Assembly: GCA_000469685.2 (NCBI GenBank)
Contig: LS997565.1
Coordinates: 10,918,505 to 10,982,504 of the forward strand
Reading direction: 5' to 3'
DNA: 64,000 bases
DNA from: Haemonchus contortus
Lineage: Eukaryota > Nematoda > Chromadorea > Rhabditida > Trichostrongylidae
In this document: positions 51,901 to 60,406 of the stretch, piece after piece
Layout: each line of letters opens with the position of its first letter
Numbering within the stretch: the first letter of the stretch is position 1
Notes under the pieces: generated by a model
What the model was told of the DNA's origin: nothing
What the model saw: the letters and a program-made list of their open reading frames with translations, nothing else
Database searches by the model: none
Made by a program: the position numbers and the translations under genes

Positions 51901-54755
51901 AGATGTGGCTCAACCCCAGCTCTAACCATCTTCGTTGCTTACGCACCAACATCGAGCTACGAAGAAGAGGAGTTGGAAGCGTTTTATATGGATCTGGAGA
52001 GGCTCTACAGAGAAGACCACACTTTCTTCAAGGTCATCGTCGGTGACTTTAACGCCAAGATTGGCCCCAGAAGAACGGCTGAAGAGCTTCACATCGGGAC
52101 TCACGGAGTGGAATGGAATGAACAGGGTGAAAGGCTGTCCGAGTTTATCATGACGACCCACACCATCCATGGTAACTCGCAGTTCCAGAAGCCCTCTCAT
52201 TTAAGATGGACATGGGAGTCACCTGGTGGACAGTTCCATAATGAAATAGACCACATCATCTTCAATCGGAGATTTTGCCTGACCGACGTCGCTGTTGTTC
52301 CGAAGTTCTACACGGGATCGGACCATCGTCTCCTCCGCGCTAGATTCTGCTTCTCAGTGCGTGGGGAGAGAGCTATGAAGTTTCGGAAACGAAGCCCCAA
52401 GACCTCCATCAACTGGGACCACTTCGCTTCCCTTGCGAGTAAATGGGAAGATTCCGTTATCGACAACATCGATGATGAGTACAACCGGCTCGTCGAACAT
52501 CTTCACGATAGCGCTAGAAAAGCTGAGAGTCCACAACTAGCCAAGAGACGACTCTCTTCGAAGACTCTCGAGCTGATACGCCAGCGTGGAATCGCGCGAG
52601 CTACAGGCAATTATCAACAAACGTCCGAACTTGCGAAGAAATGCAGAGAAGCGATAAAGGAAGATCTGAAAGAGAGAAGAGCAGCAGTCATGGACGAAGC
52701 CGCCGAGGCCGGAAGGAGCATTCGCAAAGCCCGACGGAGCTTTGCCAACTACAAGACCAAGATGACCTCCCTTCGTCGTCCTGACGGAACCGTTACTGCA
52801 TCCCGGAGGGCAATGGAGAAGGTCATCTACGACTTCTACTCGGATCTCTTCGACAGCCACGTCTACCTGCCTACTCACCATCTCAGGCAAGACGAATATA
52901 TCGCTCCTTCGGTTCTCCCTTCCGAAATACGACATGCCATCAAGTCGATGAAGAACTGTACAGCACCCGGTCCCGATAGGATCAAACCAGAACATCTGAA
53001 GAGTATACCACAAGTCATCATCAAAACTCTGGCTAGGCTCTTCACGCGGTACCTATCGGAATGCAAAGTACTCACGTCGTGGAAAACTAGCAAGACTGTA
53101 TTGCCGTACAAAAAGGGAGATCCAGACGATATTGGCAATTATCGCCCAATCTGCCTGCTGTCCGTAATCTACAAGCTTTTCACTCGTGTCATCCTAAACA
53201 GGATTGGCAGAATATTAGATGAAGGACAGCCATGCGAGCAAGCAGGGTTTCGGAAAGGGTTCAGTACAATCGATCATATCCACACCCTAACAAGGCTCAT
53301 TGAAGTATCGCGAGAGTACAAAATGCCGCTATGTCTTACGTTCATCGATTTGAAGAAAGCCTTTGACACTGTCGAGACAGAAGCGGTAATCGAAGCCCTG
53401 GGCAACCAGGGTGTTCCTACTCAATATATAAGGATGCTTCGTGAGCTCTACGACAACTTTACGACCAGGATTTCACCATTCTACAAGGAAGTCATTATCA
53501 ACGTGAAGAGAGGTGTCCGGCAGGGCGATACCATATCGCCCAAACTTTTCAGTGCCGCTCTCGAGAATATCATGCGTCATTTGGAATGGGAAGACTTGGG
53601 AGTGAAGGTCGACGGCCGCTATCTACATCACCTCCGCTTTGCAGACGACATCGTTCTCATAACACCGAACATCGAGCAGGCGGAACGAATGCTGGCCAAT
53701 TTTGGCATTGCTTGTGGAAAGATCCGCTTGTGACTGAACTTAGCGAAAACGGTGTTCATGAAAACGACTGGTACCTGATGCTCCCTTCACGCTGAACGGA
53801 AAGAATATTTCCGAATGCTCTAGCTATGTGTATCTAGGTCGGGAAGTCAACATGATGAACGACCTAGCTCCGGAGCTGTGCAGAAGGAAACGCGCTGCGT
53901 GGGGAGCATTTAAGAATATCGAGGGAGTAGTGAAGAAGACAAAGAACATCCGGCTCCGCGCTCACCTTTTCGACACTGCTGTTCTTCCTGCTTTGACGTA
54001 CGCCTCAGAGACTTGGACTCTACGAAAGCAGGCTGAGCATGCTGTCAGCGTTGTTCAACGCGCTATGGAAAGGACTATGCTCGGAATTTCCCTGTACACG
54101 CAAGTGCAGAAGGGAATCCGGAGTTCCGAGCTCCGTCAACGAACGAAGATCAGGGATGCCGTTGACCACGCCAAGAAATCGAAGATCAGGTGGGCCGGAC
54201 ACGTTATGCGATATAGTGATGACCGTTGGACCAGGGCGGTTACTGATTGGATCCCTCGGGACATCAAACGAACTCCAGGAAGGCCGCCAACGAGATGGTC
54301 AGACTTCTTCACGAAAGCTCTGAACGAAAGGAATGCTGATCCTCGTGTCCCTGGAGCGATTCATTGGACCACTCTGGCTCGTAACAGGGACGAATGGAGA
54401 CGTTACTGGCGCCCGCTCGAGGAAATCGACGATCAACGGGACGACAGGTGATACAGGTGATCCAATCTTCTATCCGACCCTCCTCTCTTTCGCATCTTTC
54501 TGAGTAGGAATATACGGAATGTAGGTCCAGGTTTAAAAAATTATCGACTATCTTAGGTGTTGCATACTGAATTCATAATTGAAATTTCTTATCCATCAGT
54601 ATGCTAGAGCTCTTTTACCAGAACCCAATGGATAGTGAGCAATTTGTCACTTTGTGCGGGCTTTTCAGATGGTGGAATACGTGCGCCGTCACCCGAAGTT
54701 CGTCGAAGAGCGACGTCGATTACGAAGATCCCAACGACGAGTGGAAGAACTCTGA
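27915..54755 (+). CDS. EOGT: EOGT, EGF-domain O-GlcNAc transferase (GT61)
   Basis: ER enzyme that transfers GlcNAc from UDP-GlcNAc to Ser/Thr of extracellular EGF repeats. Exons: 27915 onward ([14 protein letters not shown], a signal peptide), 28545-28654, one ending 29032, 29511-29592, 30177-30274, 30326-30433, 31039-31474, 31529-31684, 48178-48236, 48294-48413, 50372-50459, 50520-50633, 54669-54755. From 29511 on every junction keeps phase. Family landmarks in order: [115 protein letters not shown] (catalytic core), [20 protein letters not shown] and KKFTNYRFD. The C-terminus ends VEEL, where the human enzyme has an HDEL-like ER signal. AATAAA at 54991-54996. The 5' part is unresolved: exon 1 runs into TAA at 28051 without a good donor, and the exon before 29032 has a TGA upstream. 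The 16.5 kb intron 31685-48177 contains a nested gene. Confidence 0.92.
29612..30145 (-). CDS. 177-codon antisense ORF inside an EOGT intron
   Basis: Uninterrupted ORF filling 534 of the 584 bases of the EOGT intron 29593-30176, on the opposite strand. The ATG sits in a nematode-like context (CTTCAAATG). The N-terminal 65 residues are very basic ([16 protein letters not shown]), then [20 protein letters not shown] and a mixed-composition C-terminal half with several Trp. No membrane segment. I do not recognise the family; a basic head could suit a mitochondrial or nucleic-acid-binding protein, but that is speculation. A 534-base ORF by chance in AT-neutral sequence is uncommon but possible, and the other strand is open for 111 codons too. 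Confidence 0.4.
   Translation of the reverse strand: MKSTTGKRVHIPHPRYQFVSRVRRGTRKKSKDRRYRIATKDAPCTRTPAKYHTRFNAYGTDWGRVTNKINVFTPTLEPRINWPKQKATDPDGGRDSIPLIARIMAESPGNQLQSSLHTIVGSDEQLQTMVRTEWKTFWAFLDTCKETWVVSELCNSGKGLFSELTTLIISLRKKVYS
30963..30975. repeat. G homopolymer, 13 bases
   Basis: Run of 13 G in an EOGT intron. Length may be unreliable because of sequencing error. Confidence 0.6.
31226..31282 (+). other. EOGT: Candidate 57-bp GC-AG intron in EOGT
   Basis: Within the exon 31039-31474, a 57-base in-frame, stop-free stretch bounded by CAACAG/GCTAGT and CTTCCAG/GTC has no counterpart in the EOGT family, where SFS runs directly into [12 protein letters not shown] sequence. It looks like an intron with a GC donor, or a 19-residue lineage insertion. 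Confidence 0.5.
31685..34881. other. EOGT giant intron, left part
   Basis: No nested exon supported here. A SINE head lies at about 31915-31995. The rest is AT-rich unique-looking sequence. Confidence 0.4.
31915..31995 (+). repeat. SINE head fragment
   Basis: GTGGTGTAGTGGCAAATGGC matches the A-box end of the SINE family; the B-box region follows in degraded form and the body is missing. Confidence 0.55.
34882..45707 (-). CDS. Tetraspan-like membrane protein nested in EOGT intron
   Basis: A minus-strand gene wholly inside the 16.5 kb EOGT intron. Exons: 45669-45707 (start, [13 protein letters not shown]), 40157-40293, 39047-39139, 38778-38912, 35551-35734 and 34882-35039 (TAA). A hydrophilic N-terminal region ([17 protein letters not shown]) precedes four hydrophobic segments: about [57 protein letters not shown] and [10 protein letters not shown]. 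Loops contain CRPTRGW and [14 protein letters not shown]. Junctions are phase-coherent except between 40157 and 39139, where a short exon of length 3n+1 must be missing; a 19-base candidate at 39770-39788 (RSPWPK) fits splice signals and phase but is speculative. I do not recognise the family; four membrane helices suggest a tetraspan or MARVEL-like protein. Confidence 0.65.
36503..36745. repeat. Foldback / MITE with 24-bp arms
   Basis: GGTAAACTGGCTATGTTGTT at the left is mirrored at the right end (reverse complement of AACAACATCACCAGTTTACC), two mismatches over 24 bases. A second inverted pair around CCACTACCACTCCA lies inside (36553-36603). No coding capacity. Probably a non-autonomous DNA transposon; target duplication not resolved. 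Confidence 0.6.
37372..37447. repeat. Near-perfect 35-bp hairpin
   Basis: Arms 37372-37406 and 37413-37447 are reverse complements with one mismatch, separated by the 6-base loop AAACCT. The inner 28 bp (from CGCTATTTTTGCTTTCGG) pair perfectly. It lies in the EOGT giant intron, antisense to an intron of the nested gene. Confidence 0.9.
38277..38527 (-). repeat. tRNA-headed SINE, minus copy
   Basis: Full-length-looking copy: tail AAAGTCTTGGGGTGTTAATC at the left, body with GACGAGTCTGGTACC, head complement with ATCGAACCCGTGACCGTGCG at the right. The head is cut by a short T run. Confidence 0.75.
40375..40662 (-). repeat. tRNA-headed SINE, minus copy
   Basis: Tail AAAGTCTTGGGGCGTTAATC and body GACGAGTCTGGCACCAATTG match the 38.3 kb copy; the head complement at the right is more diverged. 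Confidence 0.75.
41237..41490 (+). repeat. tRNA-headed SINE, plus copy
   Basis: Head GTGGTGTAGGGCAAGAGC with a perfect B box GGTTCGATTCC at about 41299, then the body words GATAAAAGCACTGAC and GGTTAGCCACCG. Confidence 0.75.
42191..42761 (+). mobile_element. Internally deleted mariner, 571 bp
   Basis: Begins TTAGGTTGATGCATAATTAT and ends with an imperfect reverse complement, with TA on each side. The ORF at about 42372-42659 joins the N-terminal transposase segment ([15 protein letters not shown]) to the C-terminal tail ([19 protein letters not shown]); the catalytic DD34D core is absent. It cannot transpose by itself. Confidence 0.75.
42851..43086 (-). mobile_element. Inverted 5' fragment of the same mariner
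   Basis: The terminal repeat (reading TGAGGTTGATGCATAATTAC on the minus strand from 43086) and the first ~235 bases of the 42.2 kb element recur here in opposite orientation, about 90 bases beyond its end. Confidence 0.7.
43975..44543 (+). mobile_element. Degenerate mariner derivative, 569 bp
   Basis: Perfect terminal inverted repeats starting TTAGGTTGATGCATAATTAT, with TA duplications at 43973-43974 and 44544-44545. It is the same internally deleted form as the 42.2 kb copy, but its reading frame is full of stops. Confidence 0.8.
45756..45775. repeat. CA-type microsatellite
   Basis: GCACGCACGCACACACACAC, upstream of the start codon of the nested minus-strand gene. Confidence 0.6.
46040..46326 (-). 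repeat. SINE, minus member of head-to-head pair
   Basis: Tail near 46060 (GTTTTGGCGTTAGTG), body GACGATCTGGTACCAG, head complement ending GCCACTACACCACCACGGCC. The head faces the plus copy 25 bases away. Confidence 0.75.
46351..46650 (+). repeat. SINE, plus member of head-to-head pair
   Basis: The clearest copy: A-box region TAGTGGCAAGTGG and B-box region GGTTTGAATCG about 35 bases apart, then the body (GATAAAAGCACTGAC, GGCTGGCCACCGCAAG) and the tail CGCCAAGACTTTATCC. The spacing fits a tRNA-derived Pol III promoter. Confidence 0.8.
48414..50371. other. EOGT intron with TTAA MITE
   Basis: Two-kb intron between the catalytic-core exon and the CDDRNCY exon. Apart from the MITE at 49732-49988 nothing is recognised; short ORFs there run through the MITE. 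Confidence 0.45.
49732..49988. mobile_element. Second TTAA-flanked MITE, 257 bp
   Basis: Starts TTAACCCATTGCGT and ends ACACAATGGGTTAA, an inverted terminal repeat with one mismatch and the TTAA that marks piggyBac-type insertion. The interior is GC-rich and non-coding. It differs in sequence from the 6.4 kb element beyond TTAACCC. Confidence 0.65.
51036..51048. repeat. Left target-site duplication of the RTE element
   Basis: ATCCAATCTTCTA, identical to 54460-54472 on the far side of the LINE. Confidence 0.85.
51049..54459 (+). mobile_element. RTE-clade LINE, near full length (3.4 kb)
   Basis: Non-LTR retrotransposon in the last intron of EOGT, same orientation, bounded by a 13-bp exact duplication. 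The left end has two tandem CTACGGATCTCCTTCACT units; the right end has the repeated ACAGGTGAT typical of short RTE 3' tails. It codes for an apurinic endonuclease and a reverse transcriptase with the RTE-type C-terminal region. Confidence 0.92.
51145..54451 (+). pseudogene. RTE endonuclease-reverse transcriptase, two lesions
   Basis: Open from 51145 to 53733. The endonuclease (about residues 160-400) has FNARTL, GLTETR, GDFNAK and SDHRLL. The reverse transcriptase (about 590-862) has [37 protein letters not shown] and the catalytic [12 protein letters not shown] at 53731-53733 stops it just after the RT core, a second TGA follows at 53776, and a one-base shift moves the rest to another frame. 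The remaining 53777-54451 frame encodes [23 protein letters not shown] and RWAGHVMRY, the usual RTE tail. Otherwise undamaged, so insertion and decay look fairly recent. RTE retrotransposition in trans from an intact copy elsewhere would be expected for this family. Confidence 0.9.
54460..54472. repeat. Right target-site duplication of the RTE element
   Basis: ATCCAATCTTCTA, identical to 51036-51048. Confidence 0.85.
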
Positions 54756-55328
54756 AAGCTCATTAACTTGCCTTCATTAAGTACTGCTTTCATACTTATG
54801 AGTCGAACCTCTGCCTTTTTTTTTCATTCAGAATTTACTAATACTCTTACCTATGAGAGATCTTAACAAGCTTGCCCAAGGTTTTTAATGACATCGCTTT
54901 ATTCACTTATGTTGCAATTAAATTCTAATATTTCTTACTTTGTCACGTTGTATTGACGAAATCGTTTGATAAGGATGCTTTATTATTAAAAATAAACCTG
55001 TGGAAAGAATATCGCCGAAACTAGCTCCCAGATATGGGTGTTACTTGATAAGGAATCTCCTAAACAATACCTCCTTCAGAGTATTCGTGGATGCTTTCCC
55101 TTTGAATAGTCTTCTTTCTGTTTTTGCTAATTCTTGCGAAATTCCGTTTCTCAAATCGAAACAGTGTGAAAGACGTTTCTTAGGTGATGTTGGTTCCTGA
55201 TAGGAACTGCTCCATAATCGCAGGTAAATATAGAGTGTTCTCAGTTAACCGTATTTGGTACTCGCGGTACTGGCGCTCATTATCGCTCGGTTCCTAGCTA
55301 CCTCATCCACCTGACTGACATATTTCAG

Positions 55329-55589
55329 AGTAGAGCGTTGAGCGCCACCGCTCAGTTGTCAGTGCCGGTTGTCGAATCGATCGATAATGATCGGATTTTA
55401 TGGGTCTTGACATTCACCTTTTTCGAGTTTTATGTATATTTTGAATTTTTTATTTCACTTGATATTTTTTCCTTGACCACTTTGGTAGAACGTGACGGAA
55501 GTATATCGTTAAGAAATAGCTCTATGCAGCTCTACTTGGAAGATGACATGCCCCAATTCAAAGACCGTGAGCGGCGGCTCGGACGCTAA
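55329..55589 (+). CDS. Possible terminal exon, unknown gene
   Basis: An ATATTTCAG acceptor opens an 87-codon frame ending in TAA. The two ends look coding (VPVVESIDNDRILW; SMQLYLEDDMPQFKDRERR); the phenylalanine-rich middle looks like intron but its removal would break the frame. No upstream exon found. It lies 570 bp past the EOGT stop on the same strand. Confidence 0.25.
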   Translation, partial: SRALSATAQLSVPVVESIDNDRILWVLTFTFFEFYVYFEFFISLDIFSLTTLVERDGSISLRNSSMQLYLEDDMPQFKDRERRLGR

Positions 55590-56956
55590 CGCGGCCTTCA
55601 AGCGTCAACAGTTCATCAATATTCTTCAAGTCGAGGGTAGGAAGTGAGCGGGTAAACGAAAGCATTCAAGGAAATAGGCTTCATTTTGCGATGAGAAGAG
55701 GGAGAGAACTTTTTCGCGTCAGAGTGTCACATACATTTGCACAACCTTCTTTCTTTTACTTTTCCAGGGCTACAATCTTCTTCTGCTAGGATGCCTCCGT
55801 GGGAGTAAATACATCTTCTCTCCGCTTATCTAACACGAATTGGAATCTCTGGATCCAGTTTCCTGTTTTTATTCCTCTACGCCAATAGCTAGCAGCATGA
55901 GCCATGTAGGGAGTTAAGACCCGCAGAGCTGCTACCCCCTCCTCTACAATCTAGCCCATGGGGTTGAAGAATGGAGCTTCCTCCCTCTAAAAACATTCAC
56001 CCAATTTTTTTAAACCAGTGAATGTTGTAAATTCACCTGAGAGTTCCCAGGTTCTCTGAACCTACTACATCTTGTGTAATAAGTCATGCGAGTGGTTTTG
56101 TTTCTCATTTGCCTTTGAGTAACATGTACAATTAGCACATTTTTTATTCATATTAAACATAAAGCAATAACACATCGCATAGTTTTTCGCTAGGATGTGT
56201 AGAGATAGTAAAGATGACGCTGTCAGTTTTGCTTTTCTCTCACATACATACATTGTAACATCCTCAAGCCGCTATTTGGCTTCTTCAAATTGGACCTAAA
56301 GTCTCATATCATCCTAAATCACTTCCATATTCATTCTTGTTTACTGGTGATAATGATCAACCTTGAGTCTGAATTCCCCCTGTGGTGGCCCATAGTGTTC
56401 GCTCCATGCTCCTTCACATGTACACCCTTCTGGTGCAGGAATATGATAGACTCCAAAATGATGCTTGTCGTTCTCAGGAACCTCTCCATTAGGTCTGTAA
56501 GGATAGGGAATTACATATAGACCCTATCTGGGAGTTTATGCTAGCTTTAACTCCCAGGAGGTCTTACTTGTATGTGAGAGTAATGTTTGATGTCTGATTG
56601 TAGTCCAGAATTCCTGTGGCGGGTCGAATTTTGAACAGATCGTTTCTCGTGCATTTTATCTGCAAGTATGAAGTTTTCAAAACAGATTTTCAGTCTGTTC
56701 ATATCCCTCTACGGTATTCAAAGGATTTCTGTAGGATATCTTTGTAAAATCGTACCTTGAACGCTTGTTTCATATCGCTTTTATTAGTGATCTTTAAATG
56801 TGTCTTAATTTCGCTGTTAAAATCGCCAACGAATTTTATCTGCAATCATTCCGTAAGCCTTATCACTTATACTCAGGTAAGAAAGTGACTGTAGCATCCA
56901 GAAAACTTGGTCAAATCAGTAAAGCGGTCGATAAAATAGAACGTATACTTGAAAAG
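55590..56956. other. Stretch without supported gene
   Basis: AT-rich, no repeat recognised. At 56876-56969 a plus-strand open stretch (ASRKLGQISKAVDKIERILE) has a TACTCAG acceptor before it, but no partner exon. Confidence 0.35.
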
Positions 56957-58069
56957 CTATCCAGAAAGGTTCATTTTGGCATTATCGTCACTGAAATCAT
57001 TCGAATCTCTTCCCTTTTTATCTAAAAACTCAATTCGACCAACTTTTCTGGATACCATTTCAAGTGTACGTACCATGTCAGGACCGGGTCGGTGGTCGCT
57101 TTGGGTTTTTTCACTACTTGGTGATGCCGAATCTCGTTCACTAGGGAGGCGATCATTTGAACCCTCAGGAGTCCGACATTCTACAGCCTCAAGAGAAAAG
57201 CCATTTCCTTTACAATTCCATTCCGAAAGTGATTTTAAGCTTTCTGAACAACGTCATGCTCGATCAGAGCGCGTCTAATCCTTCAGAAGCACGCGTGTTA
57301 GGTTGGGTGGTAGGGGGTAGTCCTGCAGCCGGCCTTACCCTTCAGGTTTCGGAACCTGAATGAGTTCATCCTCAATGGTCTTATCAGTATCTGATCGATA
57401 AGAGTTTAGTTGGGTACCTGTGGTAACTGTGTTCATTTTTCGGGTACTTACCCAGAGAGGGGGGTCCGCTCTGTTCATACAACATATCGTCATTGTCTAA
57501 CACTGGGGGAACTTTTAGTGACAAGACGGATTTCAAAGTCCCGTGATTGTGTTACACAGTAACCCGGACACACACTGAAGCGCCTCTGAATACCCGGCAC
57601 GCAGCAAAGAGGTACCCTGGGTAAGGCTTACAGTGTGGGTGGTGGGGCATTGGGTGGATGGTTACTGTATCACACGCTCACGGGACGTTAAAATCCGACT
57701 TCCTTTTTAGGACACAGCAAGAAGCAGGAAAGGTGGTGAGCTATCAGTGGGAATGTTCATACGCACGATAATGGGTCGCTGAAATTCGGAGGGAACAGCT
57801 GTTGCTGCCGTTGGCATCGCTTTGGTGGGGCTTAGTGAGTCGGAACCGGGACGCAATGGAGTCCAGGATCTGACTGGAAGATGATAAGAGGGACTGAATG
57901 GTCCCCAACGTCGTCACCTTTGTTGTACCTGGCTGCCTGAGTCTTTCGTTCCCTAGCAAATGGGATCCCTACAATTGTAAACCTTAAATAGACTTACCGT
58001 ATCGTTCGGTTCCATCGTTATGTACTTCTTTTCCTTTGCTGTCATTGCAGCACCACTAGCTGCAGGTGG
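56957..58069 (-). CDS. Unrecognised gene, four 3' exons
   Basis: Four minus-strand exons join in perfect phase: 57998-58069, 57767-57968, 57452-57511 and 56957-57243 (TAG at 56957-56959), about 205 residues. The sequence is hydrophilic and Ser/Asp/Glu-rich: AMTAKEKKYITMEPNDT, TLGTIQSLLSSSSQILDSI, PPVLDNDDMLYEQSGPPSL, then a final exon with ERDSASPSSEKTQSDHRPGP and VGRIEFLDKKGRDSNDFSDD. It reads like the disordered cytoplasmic tail of a larger protein. No domain recognised. Further minus-strand exons up to about 60.1 kb may belong to it but their phases do not yet connect. Confidence 0.6.
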
Positions 58070-58326
58070 CTGTACTCAAAAAATGAACCTCACTCTGAAT
58101 CGTGACCTCTTCAGGCCTACATCCCTAGCTGCAGTTGATCTTCGGTTCTGATCATATCACGTCCTGAAGAAGCCGAGCGGTTGTAGGCTCAATTTTGAAC
58201 AAAAATTGACGTACAAAACTAGTTTTTCTGCTCGATTTACTCGTTGGGTCTTGGTCTATCTGTGTACCCCCGATTTTTCTAGATATGAGGATGTGTTCTG
58301 AGTCATTCCGTTACTTTTTACTACTT

Positions 58327-58490
58327 TACTGGGCGTTGATCAGGCTCGGCGTGGGATGCTTTCCATCCGACATCGAGTCTTTGTGGAGTCCTGAACGCGT
58401 AGGTATCCCGTACAATAACTTTTGAGACCAGCCTATGTCCAAGCCAGTGCTTTTATCCTACCAGACGTAAGGTACCACGCGGTTGAGGGG
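58327..58490 (-). repeat. Partial SINE, minus
   Basis: Diverged tail and body (GCCAGTGCTTTTATCCTACC) without the tRNA-like head. Confidence 0.5.
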
Positions 58491-59010
58491 AGGAACAAAT
58501 TAAGGGGAGCGCCACCCTCAAATAGGCAGGTCGATTATATCAGTGTGGGCTAGTGATGTTGTAAGGTTTATTTATAAAAGTTGAAACAGTAAAAGTTTAA
58601 GAAGCAGCAGTGGACAGAACTTCTGACAGTACCGGAAAGTTCCAGCTCTGCAGGCTTTTGTTTCTTAAACCTCTTTGATTTTTCCTTTAATTCGATCCCA
58701 TTGGTGTTTCCGGCAGGTACCGGTTTGGTTTCGTGGTCGACCCAAAGGCTAGTCCTTCACTTGAAATGTTTTTTTTTTTTGATAGGAGAGGAATTTGACC
58801 CCACAGAGCAGACAACTTTGACAGCAGGATAACCCACCCGATCTGGTGAGTCGGGGGAACGTTTGGCTCAATTAGCGCCTAGATCGGATCCCTTAGGGTG
58901 AAAACAGGATATGTCCGTTGGACTATCGATGAATCCAGTGCGTTATCTCGTCGGTCTGGCCAACTGAGCAGCATTGGCTTCGAGTTGCTCATACTTGTTG
59001 AATCGCCCTT

Positions 59011-59023
59011 CCCCCCCCCCCCC
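59011..59023. repeat. C homopolymer, 13 bases
   Basis: Run of 13 C immediately before a truncated SINE; possible assembly weak point. Confidence 0.55.
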
Positions 59024-59180
59024 GTTTAGTGCTTTTATGCTCCCAGACGAATCTGTTACTAATCACCGATCTCGGAGGGATGGAAGGCTTGTTGATCATA
59101 GGCGGGTACCGATCCGGGTTTCGAACCCTGACCGTGCGTGTGAGACAGTGAGCCACTTGCCACTGCCTCAACTTCGCCAG
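59024..59180 (-). repeat. Partial SINE, minus, with head
   Basis: Head and half body: GCTTTTATGCTCCCAGACGA, then GGGTTTCGAACCCTGACCGT (B-box complement) and TGCCACTGCCTCAACTTCGCC-type head end. Confidence 0.6.
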
Positions 59181-59191
59181 GAAATTAACTT

Positions 59192-60310
59192 ACCTGGAAC
59201 GTTTTCGTTTTCTATAGCTGTGAAGAGAAGTCCATCGTTCTGGGGATCAAGTAGGAACTTCGTTTTCTGGTGATTCCAGTGTCATCGTGTCCGATTTGAC
59301 ATGTTGGGCAACGTTGGGTTAGGTTACTTTCTGGATCGGATCCAGAACCGTAAGCTGGGACCTTTTCCTTTTCTTAATTGGAGACCTTGAAAACCTCTTG
59401 TCATGCGTACAAGCAAATGTTTTGTAGGAAGTTATCGAGACAGACAAAGGGTCTTCTGTCTGATTGCTGTGCAATCACTAATGGTGTAGCGGTACTGTCG
59501 TAAACTCGGACGGTGTAGGCATCAGATCAACTTCTTTCCAGAGTGATCGAAGGGCACTCATAAGACTCGATTAAGTCCATAAGAGTAATTTCGTTGTCTG
59601 TCTTTTATTCTTCCCTACGTCTCTTACTGAGGAGCGATTCCCGAACAGCCGAGGAATCGGTTCATTTCCTCCACCGTCGGACATCAAGACTGAATCAGGG
59701 AACTTCTGAGAGTGAAGAACCCCTAACGGAACTTGTGATTCTCATAAGTCTTCTCGAACTGTCTCGCCTCTTATCTAGGGATATTTGCCTGATCAGCCAC
59801 AGGAGATTCCAAGGAGAGCTGAATTATACAGAAGGAAAAGAAGGTTTTGGGAAGTAAAGTTTCTTCGTACTAGAGCAGTTGTTCTCAATTGAAGTTGTGC
59901 TCTGGGCTGCGCTGACCTGCACCTTTGAGTGATATTCTGTTTATGTCCAACGCTGTTCAATTTATTCTTCTCAGCCACGCTATAATAAGTTGACTCTTCA
60001 ATTTCTCATATTCTTGGTGCTCTCTATAGGAGAGAATGGTTTCAACCACAGAACCGTATGAAATACGACGCTTATGGGCATAAGATTCTCGTAACTTCCT
60101 TCTTGAGTGTTACGATGGTCGTATTTTTGCCTAAGTGATGGAGATGAGATCCATGGGAACCGTGGAACCAAGTGCACGTACCGAATTTTCTTCTCTGTTT
60201 GGCTTACGGACTGCCTGAACTCGGTCCTTTTATTTGTGGCGAATGCGGCAACTTTTCGAGCTTCGTCCGTCGCACCCGTTTACTCCAGTCTTTGACACCC
60301 GCTTGCTTGT
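59192..60310 (-). other. Putative further exons, minus strand
   Basis: Coding-looking, splice-bounded stretches: near 59192-59265 (KFLLDPQNDGLLFTAIENEN, followed by a GTAAGT donor), about 59420-59530 (VRVYDSTATPLVIAQQSDRR), 59704-59774 (KRRDSSRRLMRITSSVRGSS), 59995-60101 (ESYAHKRRISYGSVVETILS) and 60208-60310 (GVKDWSKRVRRTKLEKLPHS). The last three are mutually phase-compatible; the others are not yet connected to them or to the 58.0 kb exon. They may be the upstream part of the 56957-58069 gene. Confidence 0.35.
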
Positions 60311-60406
60311 CTGACCAATGGGACCACCACCATCAACCCGTTTCCTTCACCCGGAATTACTGCACCCTTAAGTGTTAGTGGAGCGGATTATTTGCACTAG
60401 TCCACT

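Noticed and set aside
51211..53138. Several 60-158 codon minus-strand ORFs across the LINE
   Set aside because: Antisense shadows of the RTE endonuclease/RT frame, which has all family motifs on the plus strand.
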